Shown: positions 29,080-38,484 of the stretch, piece after piece
Position numbering within the stretch: the first letter of the stretch is position 1
Layout of the letters: each line of letters opens with the position of its first letter
Source: an uncultured Holophagaceae bacterium
Lineage (GTDB): Bacteria > Acidobacteriota > Holophagae > Holophagales > Holophagaceae
DNA length: 64,000 nucleotides
NCBI GenBank assembly: GCA_903884655.1
Contig: CAISFO010000094.1
Span: 21,671-85,670 of the forward strand
Reading direction: 5' to 3'
Program-made: the position numbers and the translations under genes
The notes under the pieces: generated by a model
Database searches by the model: none
Seen by the model: only the letters and a program-made list of their open reading frames with translations
What the model was told of the DNA's origin: nothing

Positions 29080-29486
29080 GGCGCCCCAGTTCGCCTGCAG
29101 TTTCAGGGAGAGGTTCAGTAGGAAATCGTCCTTTCGGACGAACAGGATATAGACCACCCAAAAATCCTCTTAATCGCCTGGAAATGCCTCAGAAAAAATA
29201 GGTAAACATCCATTCGCCGATGCACTATGATCGTGACCAGCGACACAAGTTGCTGAGTGATCGCACTGGGGTCTGCCAGCCCTGGTCTGGTGTTTGTCTG
29301 AAAATTCTTTAGACAAAATCGTCTTTCATCATCAGGTGGTTCCACCCGCAGAAAAGGGGCGAACCTTCCCATCCAAGGGCCTGCCAGAATCCCCGTCAAT
29401 CGATCCGCATCACCGAAACACCAGTCCACTGTTCCCTGCAGGCCTCAAGCTTCCACCCGGGGCCCATGCTTCCCAAGGGGTTGTGC
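29080..29486. other. AT-richer intergenic region upstream of the respiratory operon
   Basis: About 400 bases without a credible gene. It is less GC-rich than its flanks and probably holds the promoter of the long act-cox operon. A CGTCC/GGACG dyad near 29128-29141 could be a weak maf terminator, and a 7-bp dyad lies at 29293-29317. Confidence 0.45.
29293..29317. promoter_or_regulatory. Possible operator dyad upstream of actA
   Basis: A perfect inverted repeat TTTGTCT-N11-AGACAAA lies about 170 bases before actA, in the AT-rich leader. Size and symmetry fit a dimeric regulator site. I do not recognise the regulator and cannot exclude chance. Confidence 0.3.
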
Positions 29487-30050
29487 ATGCACCGATTCGA
29501 CCGAGCGTTCCGCTTCGTCCTTCCGGCCGCGGCCGTGGCGGTTCTTGCCACCGTTCTCAGCGTGGGCTGGTTCACCCAGCCGGACCGCTTTGCCAAGGGC
29601 TACGCCCCTGAGCAGCCTCTGCCTTTCTCTCACGAGCTTCACGCCGGCACCCTCCGGATCCAGTGCCAGTACTGCCATTCAGGTGTCGACAAGTCCCGCC
29701 ACGCCGGCATTCCGAGCGTGGACCTGTGTATGGGCTGCCACAAGGTGACCCGGACGGATCGCCCTGCCATCCAGCAGCTGACCCGGATCGCCAATTCCGG
29801 CGAACCCCTGCCCTGGCAGCGGGTTCACACCTTGCCGGACCATGTCTTCTTCGATCACCGCCCCCATGTGAACGCAGGCATTCTCTGCCAGAGCTGCCAC
29901 GGGGAAGTGCAGACCATGAAGGTGCTCACCCGCGAGATGGGCATGCGCATGGGCAACTGCCTGGGCTGCCACCGGGATCCCCACGCGGTCCTGCCGCCAG
30001 GCTCGAAGATCACCAAGGGCGCGGAAAATTGCGCCGCCTGTCATCGCTAG
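29487..30050 (+). CDS. actA: Alternative complex III subunit ActA, pentahaem cytochrome c
   Basis: A 187-residue periplasmic protein anchored by one N-terminal membrane segment (about 8-28). It has five CXXCH haem sites at 60-64, 81-85, 134-138, 158-162 and 182-186, as in ActA of alternative complex III, which passes electrons from quinol to cytochrome c. The ATG at 29487 has AAGGGG seven bases upstream; an ATG at 29466 is in frame but lacks a site. First gene of the act-cox operon. Confidence 0.93.
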   Translation: MHRFDRAFRFVLPAAAVAVLATVLSVGWFTQPDRFAKGYAPEQPLPFSHELHAGTLRIQCQYCHSGVDKSRHAGIPSVDLCMGCHKVTRTDRPAIQQLTRIANSGEPLPWQRVHTLPDHVFFDHRPHVNAGILCQSCHGEVQTMKVLTREMGMRMGNCLGCHRDPHAVLPPGSKITKGAENCAACHR

Positions 30051-30062
30051 GAGAACCCGACG

Positions 30063-30257
30063 ATGGCCGACACCAACCGAACCCAGATGGCCAACCGGGC
30101 CACCGCCCTGCTGGCAGGCCCCTTCCTCCTGGGACGGCGGGCCCTGAGCGCCCTCTTTCCGCCCGAAGACGAGGCCCCGCCGGAGCAACCCCGGAAGGAC
30201 CTGGGCCGAGGCATCACCGTCACGCCCCCCGAACACGCCATCAAGCGCCGTGGATGA
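30063..30257 (+). CDS. Small unknown protein between actA and actB
   Basis: A 64-residue frame with a good AGGAG site nine bases before the ATG, thirteen bases after actA, so I consider it a real gene. It has one weakly hydrophobic stretch (TALLAGPFLLG) followed by a charged, proline-rich tail with TVTPPEHAIKR. I know no family for it. Position suggests a small accessory of alternative complex III. Confidence 0.6.
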   Translation: MADTNRTQMANRATALLAGPFLLGRRALSALFPPEDEAPPEQPRKDLGRGITVTPPEHAIKRRG

Positions 30258-30261
30258 TCCG

Positions 30262-33200
30262 ATGAAGACACGCCTTCCCGAACATGGCCCCCTGGAGACC
30301 CCGCGCTTCTGGCGGACCCTTGACGAGCGCCTGGAGACCCCCGAGGCCCAGCGGGCCGCCCAGGACGAATTCCTGCCGGGGGCCGTGCCAACTATCTATG
30401 ACGATGTGCATGGCCTGCCGCCCCAGGACGGCTTCTCCCGCCGGGACTTTTTCGGACTCGTCGGCGCCGCTGCGGCAGTGGCCGCCACCGTGGCCTGTGA
30501 TCGCAAGGGGCAGGGCAAGGTGGTGCCCTATACCAGACGGCCCGTCGAGGTCGTGCCCGGCGTGGCCAACTACTACGCCAGCGCCTACCAGGAAGGCCGC
30601 CGCGTCTACCCTGTGCTGGTGAAGACCCGGGAGGGGCGGCCCATCCTGGTCAGCGGCAATGACGAACACCCCGGCGTGAAGGGCAAGACCAGCCCCCGCG
30701 CCATGGCCGACGTGCTCCGCCTCTATGACCCGGACCGCCTCCGCGCACCGAAATCGGGAGGCCGGATCATCGGATGGCCGGAAGCCGAAGCCCAGCTCCA
30801 CGGCGCCTTGAAAGGCGCCAGGGAGGCCGGGAAGCCCGTGTTGCTGATCACTGGCGCCCAGGCATCGCCCTCCCAGAAAGCCCTGCTGTCAGGCCTCAAA
30901 GCCGTCCTCCCCACCCTGGAACACCTGGCCTATGAACCCGCTTCTGGGGATGCGGCCGAAGAAGCCGCCAGGGCCTGCTTTGGGCAGGCTGTGGAAGTCC
31001 AGCCCCGGCTGACCAAGGCCAAGGTCATCCTCTCCCTGGGAGCGGATTTCCTCAATGGCGAGGATCCCGAAGCCCTGGCCGCCTGGGGCGCCAAGCGCCG
31101 CTTGAAGGACGCCCAGGAGACCATCAACCGCCTCTGGGTCATCGAGGGGCCGCTGACCCTCACCGGCACCAACGCCGATGTGCGTGTGCCGGTGGCGCCT
31201 TCCCGGCTGGGCCCCGTGGCCTTCGCCCTCGCCAAGGGTTTGGCCGGCCTGGGCGTCCCCCTCCCGGCGGGCACCGACTTGTCTGCCATTCCCGCAGGCA
31301 TGCCCCCCGAACTCAAGGAAGCCACCAAGGACGCCGGCAAGGTCTGGTCGAGCCTGCTGAAGGACCTGCACCACGCCGGCCGGAACGCTGTCGTGCTGTG
31401 CGGCCCCCAGATGCCCGCCGAAGTGCACCAGGCTGCCCACCTGCTCAATGCCATGCTCGCTTCGGAAGCGGTAGCGGTGCTGGCCGCCGAGCCCCTGGCC
31501 ACGGTGAAGGAGCTCGAGGCTGCCGCCAAAGGCATGGCGGAGGGCCGCTACGCCGCGGTGGTTTTCTGGGGTGTGAACCCGGCCTACACGTACCCGCGGG
31601 CCGCCGCCTGGAAGGAGGCCGTCGCCAAGGTGGCCTTCCGCGCCTGGATCGGCCAGGTGGAGGATGAGACCTCCGCCCAGTGCCAGCTGCTGCTGCCCGA
31701 GAACCACTGGCTGGAGAGCTGGGGGGACTTCACCACAGCCAGCGCCGCCGTGCTTCAGCAGCCCACCATCGGCACCCTCTACGACACCCGCCAGGGCGAG
31801 GACCTGTTCCTCGGGGCGATCAAGGCCCTGGGGGGCCAGGCTCCCGCGAGCTATCACGCTTTCATACAGGGGCGCTGGCAGACCTCCCTGCCCTCGGGCA
31901 CCTCCTTCGAGCAGGCCCTGCATGACGGTTTGGTGAAAGGCGAGGCCAAGGGGGTCGCGCCCGCCTTCAGGGGCGCCTCCGTGTCCGCCGCCGCCAAGGC
32001 CGCCATGCAATCGAAAGCCCAGGGCCTGGAGCTGGTGCTCTTCCCGGGCTTCGCCACCTTCGACGGCCGCCACGCCAACAACAGCTGGCTCCAGGAGACC
32101 CCGGATCCCATCACCAAGATGACCTGGGACAACCCCCTGTCCCTGTCGGTGCAGGACGCAACCGCGCTGGGCATCCAGGAGGGGGACTTCGTGTCCCTGA
32201 CCCTGGAAGGCACCACCCTCCGGCTGCCGGCCATCCTCCAGCCCGGCCAGACCAAGGGCGTCCTCGCCCTCGCCCTGGGCTACGGACGCAGCACCGGAGG
32301 CGTGGCCAGGAACGTGGGGACCAATGCCTTCCCCCTGATGGGGCTGGACCCGGCCCGCGCCAACCACCGCATGGCCGCGAGCCTAGCCAAGGCCGGCGGG
32401 AAGAAGGAGCTCTCCCGCACCCAAAGCCACCACCGCATGGAGGGCCGCGATCTCGTCCGGTCCCTCACCATGGAGGAGTTCGCCCACGATCCCCAAGGCC
32501 ACCATCACGCGCCCGAGCTGGTCACCCTCTACGAGGAGCAGACATTCCCGGACCACAAGTGGGGCATGGTGATCGATCTCGCCGCCTGCGTGGGCTGCTC
32601 CGCCTGTGTGGTGGCCTGCCAGTCGGAGAACAACGTGCCGGTGGTGGGTCCCGAGCAGGTAGCCCGGGGCCGGGAGATGCACTGGATCCGCATCGACCGC
32701 TACTACGAAGGGGACCTAGAGAACCCGAAGGTGGTCCACCAGCCCATGCTCTGCCAGCACTGCGACAATGCGCCCTGCGAAAACGTTTGTCCGGTCAACG
32801 CCACCAACCACAGCAACGAAGGGCTCAACCAGATGGCCTACAACCGCTGTGTGGGCACCCGCTACTGCGCCAACAACTGCCCCTACAAGGTGCGGCGCTT
32901 CAACTTCCTGGAATACACCTCGTACAAGACCGAGCCCGAGACCCTGGCCTACAACCCGGAGGTCACCGTTCGGCCCCGGGGCGTCATGGAGAAGTGCTCC
33001 TTCTGCGTGCAGCGCATCAACGACGTGAAGATCCGCGCCAAAGGCGATGGCCGTGCCATCCTCGATGGCGAAGTGACCACTGCCTGCATGGCTGGCTGCC
33101 CTGCGGACGCCATCGTCTTCGGCGACCTGAAGGACCCCAAGAGCAAGGTGTCCCAGCTAAGGAGCGCCTCCCGCGCCTACCGCGTGCTGGAGGAGCTGGG

Positions 33201-33273
33201 GGTCAAGCCCGCCATCACCTACCTGGCCGACCTGAAGAACCCCGCCGTCGAGGGAGGTACCCATGCCGTCTGA
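30262..33273 (+). CDS. actB: Alternative complex III subunit ActB (molybdopterin-like plus iron-sulfur)
   Basis: A 1003-residue fused subunit. A Tat signal with SRRDFF (59-64) precedes a large domain resembling molybdopterin oxidoreductases; in this family no cofactor is bound there. The C-terminal quarter is a ferredoxin-like FeS domain with four cysteine sets, starting CVGCSACVVACQ near 776 and CQHCDNAPCENVCP, then CVGTRYCANNCP, CSFC and CMAGCP, consistent with three [4Fe-4S] and one [3Fe-4S]. The ATG at 30262 is preferred over a GTG at 30250. Overlaps actC by 11 bases. Confidence 0.94.
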   Translation: MKTRLPEHGPLETPRFWRTLDERLETPEAQRAAQDEFLPGAVPTIYDDVHGLPPQDGFSRRDFFGLVGAAAAVAATVACDRKGQGKVVPYTRRPVEVVPGVANYYASAYQEGRRVYPVLVKTREGRPILVSGNDEHPGVKGKTSPRAMADVLRLYDPDRLRAPKSGGRIIGWPEAEAQLHGALKGAREAGKPVLLITGAQASPSQKALLSGLKAVLPTLEHLAYEPASGDAAEEAARACFGQAVEVQPRLTKAKVILSLGADFLNGEDPEALAAWGAKRRLKDAQETINRLWVIEGPLTLTGTNADVRVPVAPSRLGPVAFALAKGLAGLGVPLPAGTDLSAIPAGMPPELKEATKDAGKVWSSLLKDLHHAGRNAVVLCGPQMPAEVHQAAHLLNAMLASEAVAVLAAEPLATVKELEAAAKGMAEGRYAAVVFWGVNPAYTYPRAAAWKEAVAKVAFRAWIGQVEDETSAQCQLLLPENHWLESWGDFTTASAAVLQQPTIGTLYDTRQGEDLFLGAIKALGGQAPASYHAFIQGRWQTSLPSGTSFEQALHDGLVKGEAKGVAPAFRGASVSAAAKAAMQSKAQGLELVLFPGFATFDGRHANNSWLQETPDPITKMTWDNPLSLSVQDATALGIQEGDFVSLTLEGTTLRLPAILQPGQTKGVLALALGYGRSTGGVARNVGTNAFPLMGLDPARANHRMAASLAKAGGKKELSRTQSHHRMEGRDLVRSLTMEEFAHDPQGHHHAPELVTLYEEQTFPDHKWGMVIDLAACVGCSACVVACQSENNVPVVGPEQVARGREMHWIRIDRYYEGDLENPKVVHQPMLCQHCDNAPCENVCPVNATNHSNEGLNQMAYNRCVGTRYCANNCPYKVRRFNFLEYTSYKTEPETLAYNPEVTVRPRGVMEKCSFCVQRINDVKIRAKGDGRAILDGEVTTACMAGCPADAIVFGDLKDPKSKVSQLRSASRAYRVLEELGVKPAITYLADLKNPAVEGGTHAV

Positions 33274-34669
33274 GGCCGCCATCCCCGCCGGCGCCATCCC
33301 GGAAGGCCTGCTCGAACCCGCGCTCACGGTGGGCAGGGTCACGCCCGGCAGCCTGGACGACCAGGTCCTGGCCTTCCCCGAGACCCGGCCTCCCTGGAAG
33401 TGGTATCTCGCCCTGTGCGTCACCCTCACGGCCCTGGCCATCGGCGTCGGCTGCATCGGCTACACCTTCTACACCGGCATCGGCGCCTGGGGCAACAACA
33501 GCCCCGTGTTCTGGGCCTTCGACATCATCAACTTCGTGTTCTGGGTGGGCATCGGGCACGCCGGCACCCTCATCTCCGCGATCCTCTTCCTCTTCCGGAA
33601 GCGCTGGCGCAACGCCATCGCCCGGTTCGCCGAGGCCATGACGATCTTCGCCGTCATCTGCGCGGTGATCTTCCCCCTCATCCATGTGGGCCGGCCCTGG
33701 CTGGCCTACTGGCTCTTCCCCTATCCGAACCAGCGGGCCCTGTGGACCAACTTCCGGTCGCCATTGCTTTGGGACGTCTTTGCGGTGAACACCTACTTCT
33801 CCGTGTCCGCGATGTTCTGGTACCTGGGCCTGATCCCCGACATCGCCTCCATGCGCGACCGCACCACCAGCAAGCTCCGCAAGCCCATCTACACCGTCCT
33901 GGCCCTGGGCTGGCGCGGGGCCGCCACCCACTGGCAGCACTACGAGAAGGCCTACCTCCTGCTGGCGGGTCTCGCCACGGGCCTGGTGCTCTCCGTGCAC
34001 TCGGTGGTGAGCTTCGATTTCGCCACCTCCGTGGTGCCCGGCTGGCACATGACCATCTTCCCCCCCTACTTCGTGGCGGGCGCCATCTTCGCCGGTTTCG
34101 CCATGGTGGTGATGGTGCTGGTGGTGGTGCGCGAGACCATGGAGCTGAAGAACCTCATCACCATGCGCCACCTGGACGTGATGAACAAGGTGATCCTGGC
34201 CATGAGCTGCATCATGGGCTACAGCTACATGATGGAGGGCTTCACCGCCTGGTATTCCATGAACGAATACCTCCACCACGGCTTCATGAACATCATCTCG
34301 GGCACCTACGGCTGGGCCGGCTGGCTCACCATCAGCTGCAACATCCTCATCCCCCAGATCCTCTGGTTCAAGAAGGCCCGGGCCAGCTATTTCTGGATGA
34401 TCTTCGTGGCCATCGGCGTGACCCTCGGCATGTGGTTCGAGCGCTTCGTGATCATCGTCATCTCGCTGCACCAGGACTACCTCCCCTCCGCCTGGCGCAT
34501 CTACCGGCCCACCCTGATCGACTTCGGGATCCTGCTGGGCACTTTCGGGATCTTCTTCACTCTCGTCCTGCTCTTCGCCCGTGTGCTTCCCGTGATCGCC
34601 ACGACCGAGGTGAAGGCGATCCTGCCGGATTCGCAGCCCTCTCACCATGGAGATGACCACCATGTCTGA
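33263..34669 (+). CDS. actC: Alternative complex III subunit ActC (NrfD-like membrane protein)
   Basis: A 468-residue integral membrane protein with about ten helices, of the NrfD/PsrC type that forms the quinol site. The family-typical FWVGIGHAGTLISAILFLFR stretch (near 94-113) follows the second helix, and the paired aromatic HWQHYEKAYLLLAGLATG lies near the middle. The ATG follows GGAGG by five bases and overlaps actB by 11 bases. Confidence 0.94.
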   Translation: MPSEAAIPAGAIPEGLLEPALTVGRVTPGSLDDQVLAFPETRPPWKWYLALCVTLTALAIGVGCIGYTFYTGIGAWGNNSPVFWAFDIINFVFWVGIGHAGTLISAILFLFRKRWRNAIARFAEAMTIFAVICAVIFPLIHVGRPWLAYWLFPYPNQRALWTNFRSPLLWDVFAVNTYFSVSAMFWYLGLIPDIASMRDRTTSKLRKPIYTVLALGWRGAATHWQHYEKAYLLLAGLATGLVLSVHSVVSFDFATSVVPGWHMTIFPPYFVAGAIFAGFAMVVMVLVVVRETMELKNLITMRHLDVMNKVILAMSCIMGYSYMMEGFTAWYSMNEYLHHGFMNIISGTYGWAGWLTISCNILIPQILWFKKARASYFWMIFVAIGVTLGMWFERFVIIVISLHQDYLPSAWRIYRPTLIDFGILLGTFGIFFTLVLLFARVLPVIATTEVKAILPDSQPSHHGDDHHV

Positions 34670-35804
34670 GACGTCCTATTCGGTCCTTGGCGTCTTTGAC
34701 ACGCCCAATGCCCTGATGCGGGCCATCCCCAAGTTACGGGTCGCCATGCTCGGCACGGTGGAAGCCTACACACCCTACCCCATCCATGGCATCGACGAGG
34801 CCCTGGGCCACCGCCGCTCCCCCCTGGGGGGCATGGTGCTGGTCATGGGTGTCCTGGGCGCCCTGACCGCCTTCGGGTTCGAATACTGGATCAGCGCCAT
34901 CGACTACCCGATCATCACCGGCGGCAAGGCGGCCTCCTCCTGGGAAGCCTTCATTCCCATCATGTTCGAAGTGACCGTGCTCTTCGCCACCTTCACGGCG
35001 GGACTGGGGATGCTGTTCCTCCTGAACAAGCTGCCCTTCTTCGGCCATCCGGTGCTGTCCTCCAAGGCCATCAGCGGCATCACCCGCGACCGCTACGCCC
35101 TGGCCATCGAGGCCGAGGATGAATCCTTCGACAGCGCCGCCGCCGCCCAGGCTCTGCGGGATGCGGGGGCGGTTGAAGTCGAGATCCTCCCCGCTCCGGA
35201 CCGCAGCCCCTTCCTCACCAGCGACTACATCCTGCGGACGCTGGGCGGCATCTTCGCCGCCTGCGTGGTCTCGGGCCTGGCGATCTTCTTCCTGACCAAG
35301 TGGTTCCCCCTGCTGGCCCCCATGAAGTACATGCAGGACCAGCCCCGGCTCAACGCCCAGAAACCCTCCACCTTCTTCAAGGACGGCCACGGCATGCAGC
35401 GCCCCGTCGCGGGCACGGTGGCCCGGGGGTACCTGCCCACAGCCACCGGCACCCAGGACGCCGCGGCGGCCCTGGTGAACCCGCTGCCCCGCACCAAGGA
35501 GGTCTTCGCCATGGGCCGGAAGGCCTACACCATCCGCTGCGAGGTCTGCCATGGTGCCCTCGGCAACGGTATGGGCAGCCTGACGGCGGCCTACGGGGGC
35601 AAGCCGGCCAACCTCCAGGCCCAGCAGTTCCGGGACTACCCGGACGGGAAGATCTACTGGGCCATCGTCAACGGAAAGAACGCCATGCCCTCCCATGCCG
35701 CTGATCTCACCGATTCCCAGCGCTGGGCAGTGGTCCACTACGTGCGCGCCCTCCAGCGCGCCCAGAACGCCAAGGATGAGGACCTGAAGGTGGTCGCGCC
35801 ATGA
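34662..35804 (+). CDS. Fused alternative complex III subunits ActD and ActE
   Basis: A 380-residue fusion. Residues 1-210 are ActD (DUF3341): SYSVLGVFDTPNALMRAI at the start, two membrane segments, then the soluble part. After a third membrane segment near 190-210, the C-terminal part is a mono-haem cytochrome c with CEVCH at 293-297 and a NAMPSHAADLT loop that supplies a likely Met ligand, matching ActE. In many act operons these are two genes. The start at 34662 has GGAG nine bases upstream; the stop overlaps actF by four bases (ATGA). Confidence 0.9.
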   Translation: MSETSYSVLGVFDTPNALMRAIPKLRVAMLGTVEAYTPYPIHGIDEALGHRRSPLGGMVLVMGVLGALTAFGFEYWISAIDYPIITGGKAASSWEAFIPIMFEVTVLFATFTAGLGMLFLLNKLPFFGHPVLSSKAISGITRDRYALAIEAEDESFDSAAAAQALRDAGAVEVEILPAPDRSPFLTSDYILRTLGGIFAACVVSGLAIFFLTKWFPLLAPMKYMQDQPRLNAQKPSTFFKDGHGMQRPVAGTVARGYLPTATGTQDAAAALVNPLPRTKEVFAMGRKAYTIRCEVCHGALGNGMGSLTAAYGGKPANLQAQQFRDYPDGKIYWAIVNGKNAMPSHAADLTDSQRWAVVHYVRALQRAQNAKDEDLKVVAP

Positions 35805-36949
35805 GCCAGCCCAAGAACGCTTCCTCCCTGCTCTGGGGCGCCGTGGGCCTTGGCGGCCTGGGCGTCCTCGGCACCTACTTCGCCGCGGGCCATGAGCGCT
35901 TCTGGGCCAATTGGGTGCTGTGGTTCGTCCTCATGTTCACCCTGGGCCTCGGGTCTCTCTTCATCGTGGCCCTGGAGCACCTGGTGAGCGCCCGCTGGAG
36001 CGTGCCCATCCGCCGCATCCCCGAGCGCATCGCCACCCTCCTGCTGCCCGCCATCCCCGTGGGGCTTATCGCCCTCGGCGCCCTCCCGGTGCTCTACCCG
36101 GGCACCCGGCCCGAGGCGGCCCACCACCCGATCCTGGCCGGCAAGGCCTTCTGGCTGAGCCTGCCCTTCTTCTCCGTCCGCACCCTCATCGCCTTCAGCC
36201 TCTGCGTCCTGGGCCTGTGGGTGCTGGTGGGTGGATCCCTGAGGCAGGACACCACGAAGGATCCAGCCTTCAACATCCGCGCCCGCAAGTTCGCTCCGGC
36301 CTTCATGGCCATCTTCGCTCTGGTGATCACCCTGATCGCCTTCGACTGGATCTCGGGGCTCACACCCGAGTGGTACAGCGACATCTTTGGCGTCTACGTG
36401 TTCGCCGGGGCCTTCCTCAGCGGCCTCGCCGCCACGGCCCTGGCGGTTCTCTATCTCCAGGACCGGGACCGTCTCGATGGTGTGAAGGGCGACCACCTCT
36501 ACAACCTGGGCGCCTTCCTCTTCGCCTTCACGGTGTTCTGGTCCTACATCGGCTTCGCCCAGTACATGCTCCTGTGGTACGCCAACCTGCCCGATGAGGT
36601 CATCTACTACAAGGTGCGCCTCGCCGGTTCCTGGCGGGCCATCACCATCACCCTCGCCTCCCTGCACTTCATCCTGCCCTTCTTCGCCCTGGTCACCCGG
36701 GAGGCCAAGAAGGACCCCAAGCGCCTGCGCCGCGTCGCCTGCCTGATGCTTGGCGCCCACGTGCTGGACATGTACTGGCTCATCTTCCCGGCGCTCGGTG
36801 CCAAGCCCTTCTTCTCCTGGCCGGAACTCAGCTTCGCCCTCTTCTTCATTGGCGGAATCCTTCTCTGGATCCGGGCGGCCATGGAAAAGGGCCAGGACAT
36901 GCCCGTCGGCGATCCCTTCCTCCGCGAAGGCCTGGAGTTCCGGCTATGA
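35801..36949 (+). CDS. actF: Alternative complex III subunit ActF
   Basis: A 382-residue membrane protein with about ten helices, homologous in style to ActC but lacking haem motifs. Recognisable segments are WANWVLWFVLMFTLGLGSLF near 36-55, MAIFALVITLIAFDWISGL and FWSYIGFAQYMLLWYANLP. It forms the second large membrane subunit and may conduct protons. Start and stop both overlap neighbours by four bases. Confidence 0.93.
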   Translation: MSQPKNASSLLWGAVGLGGLGVLGTYFAAGHERFWANWVLWFVLMFTLGLGSLFIVALEHLVSARWSVPIRRIPERIATLLLPAIPVGLIALGALPVLYPGTRPEAAHHPILAGKAFWLSLPFFSVRTLIAFSLCVLGLWVLVGGSLRQDTTKDPAFNIRARKFAPAFMAIFALVITLIAFDWISGLTPEWYSDIFGVYVFAGAFLSGLAATALAVLYLQDRDRLDGVKGDHLYNLGAFLFAFTVFWSYIGFAQYMLLWYANLPDEVIYYKVRLAGSWRAITITLASLHFILPFFALVTREAKKDPKRLRRVACLMLGAHVLDMYWLIFPALGAKPFFSWPELSFALFFIGGILLWIRAAMEKGQDMPVGDPFLREGLEFRL

Positions 36950-37659
36950 AGCTCAGCGACTACCTTTCCCCCGAGGAACTGAAGCGCCTGGCCTCCGCCC
37001 TGCTGGTGGTGCTGGGTTTCATCGCCATTGCCGCCTTCTTCGGCTTCACCGTGGTGCCCGGTCTGCGCTACCAGGCCCATGACGGCGGCGAAGCCCAGGT
37101 CCAGGCGGTCCAGGGCGAGACCGGCTGGCTGGATCCCACGGAGTACCCCACCATGGCCCGGGAGGTCATCCCGCCCATTGATCCCAAGACCGTCATGACG
37201 CCCAATCCCGCCCTGATGGCCCGCGGCAAGGCCCTTTTCGCCCAGAACTGCGCCACCTGCCACGGCCCGGAGGGCAAGGGGGATGGCGCCGCGGGCAAGG
37301 GGCTGAACCCGAAACCCCGGAACTTCACGGAGCCGGCGGCCTGGAAGAACGGCATGCGCGTGGAAGACATCTACAAGACCCTGGACGAGGGCATCAAGGG
37401 CAGCTCGATGGTGTCCTACAACTACCTGTCGAAGCGGGACCGCATGGCCCTGGCGCACGTGGTGCAGTCGCTGGGCGCCTTCGACCACGGCGCCAGTGAT
37501 CCGAAGGCCATCGCGAGCCTGGAGAAGCTCTTCGCCAGCGCCGGGGAAGTGATTCCCAACCGCATCCCCGTGGGGCGGGCGGTGAACGCCCTCGCCCGGG
37601 AATACGCGGAAGCCCACGCCACATCCCCGTCCGGGTCTCCCCTCACCAAGACCCCCTGA
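36946..37659 (+). CDS. Membrane-anchored mono-haem cytochrome c
   Basis: A 237-residue protein with one N-terminal membrane anchor (about 15-38) and a class I cytochrome c domain with CATCH at 102-106. A GSSMVSYNYL loop near 152-161 could give the axial methionine. Since ActE is already fused to ActD, this is an extra cytochrome, likely the electron bridge between the alternative complex III and the caa3 oxidase (inference). Its ATG overlaps the actF stop by four bases. Confidence 0.9.
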   Translation: MKLSDYLSPEELKRLASALLVVLGFIAIAAFFGFTVVPGLRYQAHDGGEAQVQAVQGETGWLDPTEYPTMAREVIPPIDPKTVMTPNPALMARGKALFAQNCATCHGPEGKGDGAAGKGLNPKPRNFTEPAAWKNGMRVEDIYKTLDEGIKGSSMVSYNYLSKRDRMALAHVVQSLGAFDHGASDPKAIASLEKLFASAGEVIPNRIPVGRAVNALAREYAEAHATSPSGSPLTKTP

Positions 37660-37665
37660 GGCCTC

Positions 37666-38484
37666 ATGAACCAGTCAGTGCTCAAGCGCCTCCTGCTCCC
37701 CCTGGCCCTCCTGGTCCTGGGCGAAGGAGTCCTGTCCCTGAAAGCACAAACGCCAGCAGCTGCGCCCACCTTCGGCCCCGAGGAAGTGGGTATCAACGAG
37801 CGGCTCGGCGCCACCATTCCCCTCGACCTTGAATTGAAAGGGGAAGACGGCAAGCCCGTCACCCTGCGCCAGCTCATCGACAAGCCCACCATCCTCACCC
37901 TCAACTACTTCCGCTGTGCGGGCATCTGCACCCCGCAGCTGGGGGGTGTGGCCGAGGTGCTGAACCGTACTCAGGCCATCCCCGGCCAGGACTTCCAGGT
38001 GCTCACGGTGAGCTTCGACGAACGGGACGACCCCGAGGTCGCCGCCCAGAAACGCACCAACTATCTGGCGGAGATCACCCGCCCCTTCCCGCCCGGAGCC
38101 TGGCGCTTCCTCACCGGTCCCGGCGCCACCACGAAGGCCCTGGCCGATTCCGTGGGCTTCAAATTCAAGCGGGTAAACGACGACTTCGTGCATGCCGCGG
38201 CCATCATCTTCATCAGCCCGAAGGGCGTGGTCACCCGCTACATGTACGGCACCACGTACCTTCCCGCCGACCTGCAGCTGGCCGCCCAGGAGGCCGCCCG
38301 GGGCGAGGCCCAGCCCACCATCAACAAGTTCCTGAAGTTCTGCTTCAGCTATGATCCCGCCGGACGCAGGTACGTCCTGAACACCACGAGCATCGGCGCC
38401 GCCGTCATCATCCTGGCGGCAGTGATCTTCGTGGTGGCCCTCACCCGCCCGGGCCGCACGACCAAGTCAGAGGAGTCTCGATGA
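37666..38484 (+). CDS. SCO1/SenC-type copper chaperone
   Basis: A 272-residue thioredoxin-fold protein for CuA assembly in the oxidase. An N-terminal signal segment is followed by the copper motif C84-x3-C88 (CAGIC), with the third ligand H176 in DDFVHAAA. Unusually for simple Sco proteins a second membrane segment sits at the C-terminus (about 243-262). It lies six bases after the cytochrome gene and overlaps coxA by four bases. Confidence 0.92.
   Translation: MNQSVLKRLLLPLALLVLGEGVLSLKAQTPAAAPTFGPEEVGINERLGATIPLDLELKGEDGKPVTLRQLIDKPTILTLNYFRCAGICTPQLGGVAEVLNRTQAIPGQDFQVLTVSFDERDDPEVAAQKRTNYLAEITRPFPPGAWRFLTGPGATTKALADSVGFKFKRVNDDFVHAAAIIFISPKGVVTRYMYGTTYLPADLQLAAQEAARGEAQPTINKFLKFCFSYDPAGRRYVLNTTSIGAAVIILAAVIFVVALTRPGRTTKSEESR

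Noticed and set aside
33215..34663. Long minus-strand frame opposite actC, rich in His, Asp and Gly
   Set aside because: It is a shadow of the codon bias of actC on the other strand; composition is unnatural and no domain is visible.
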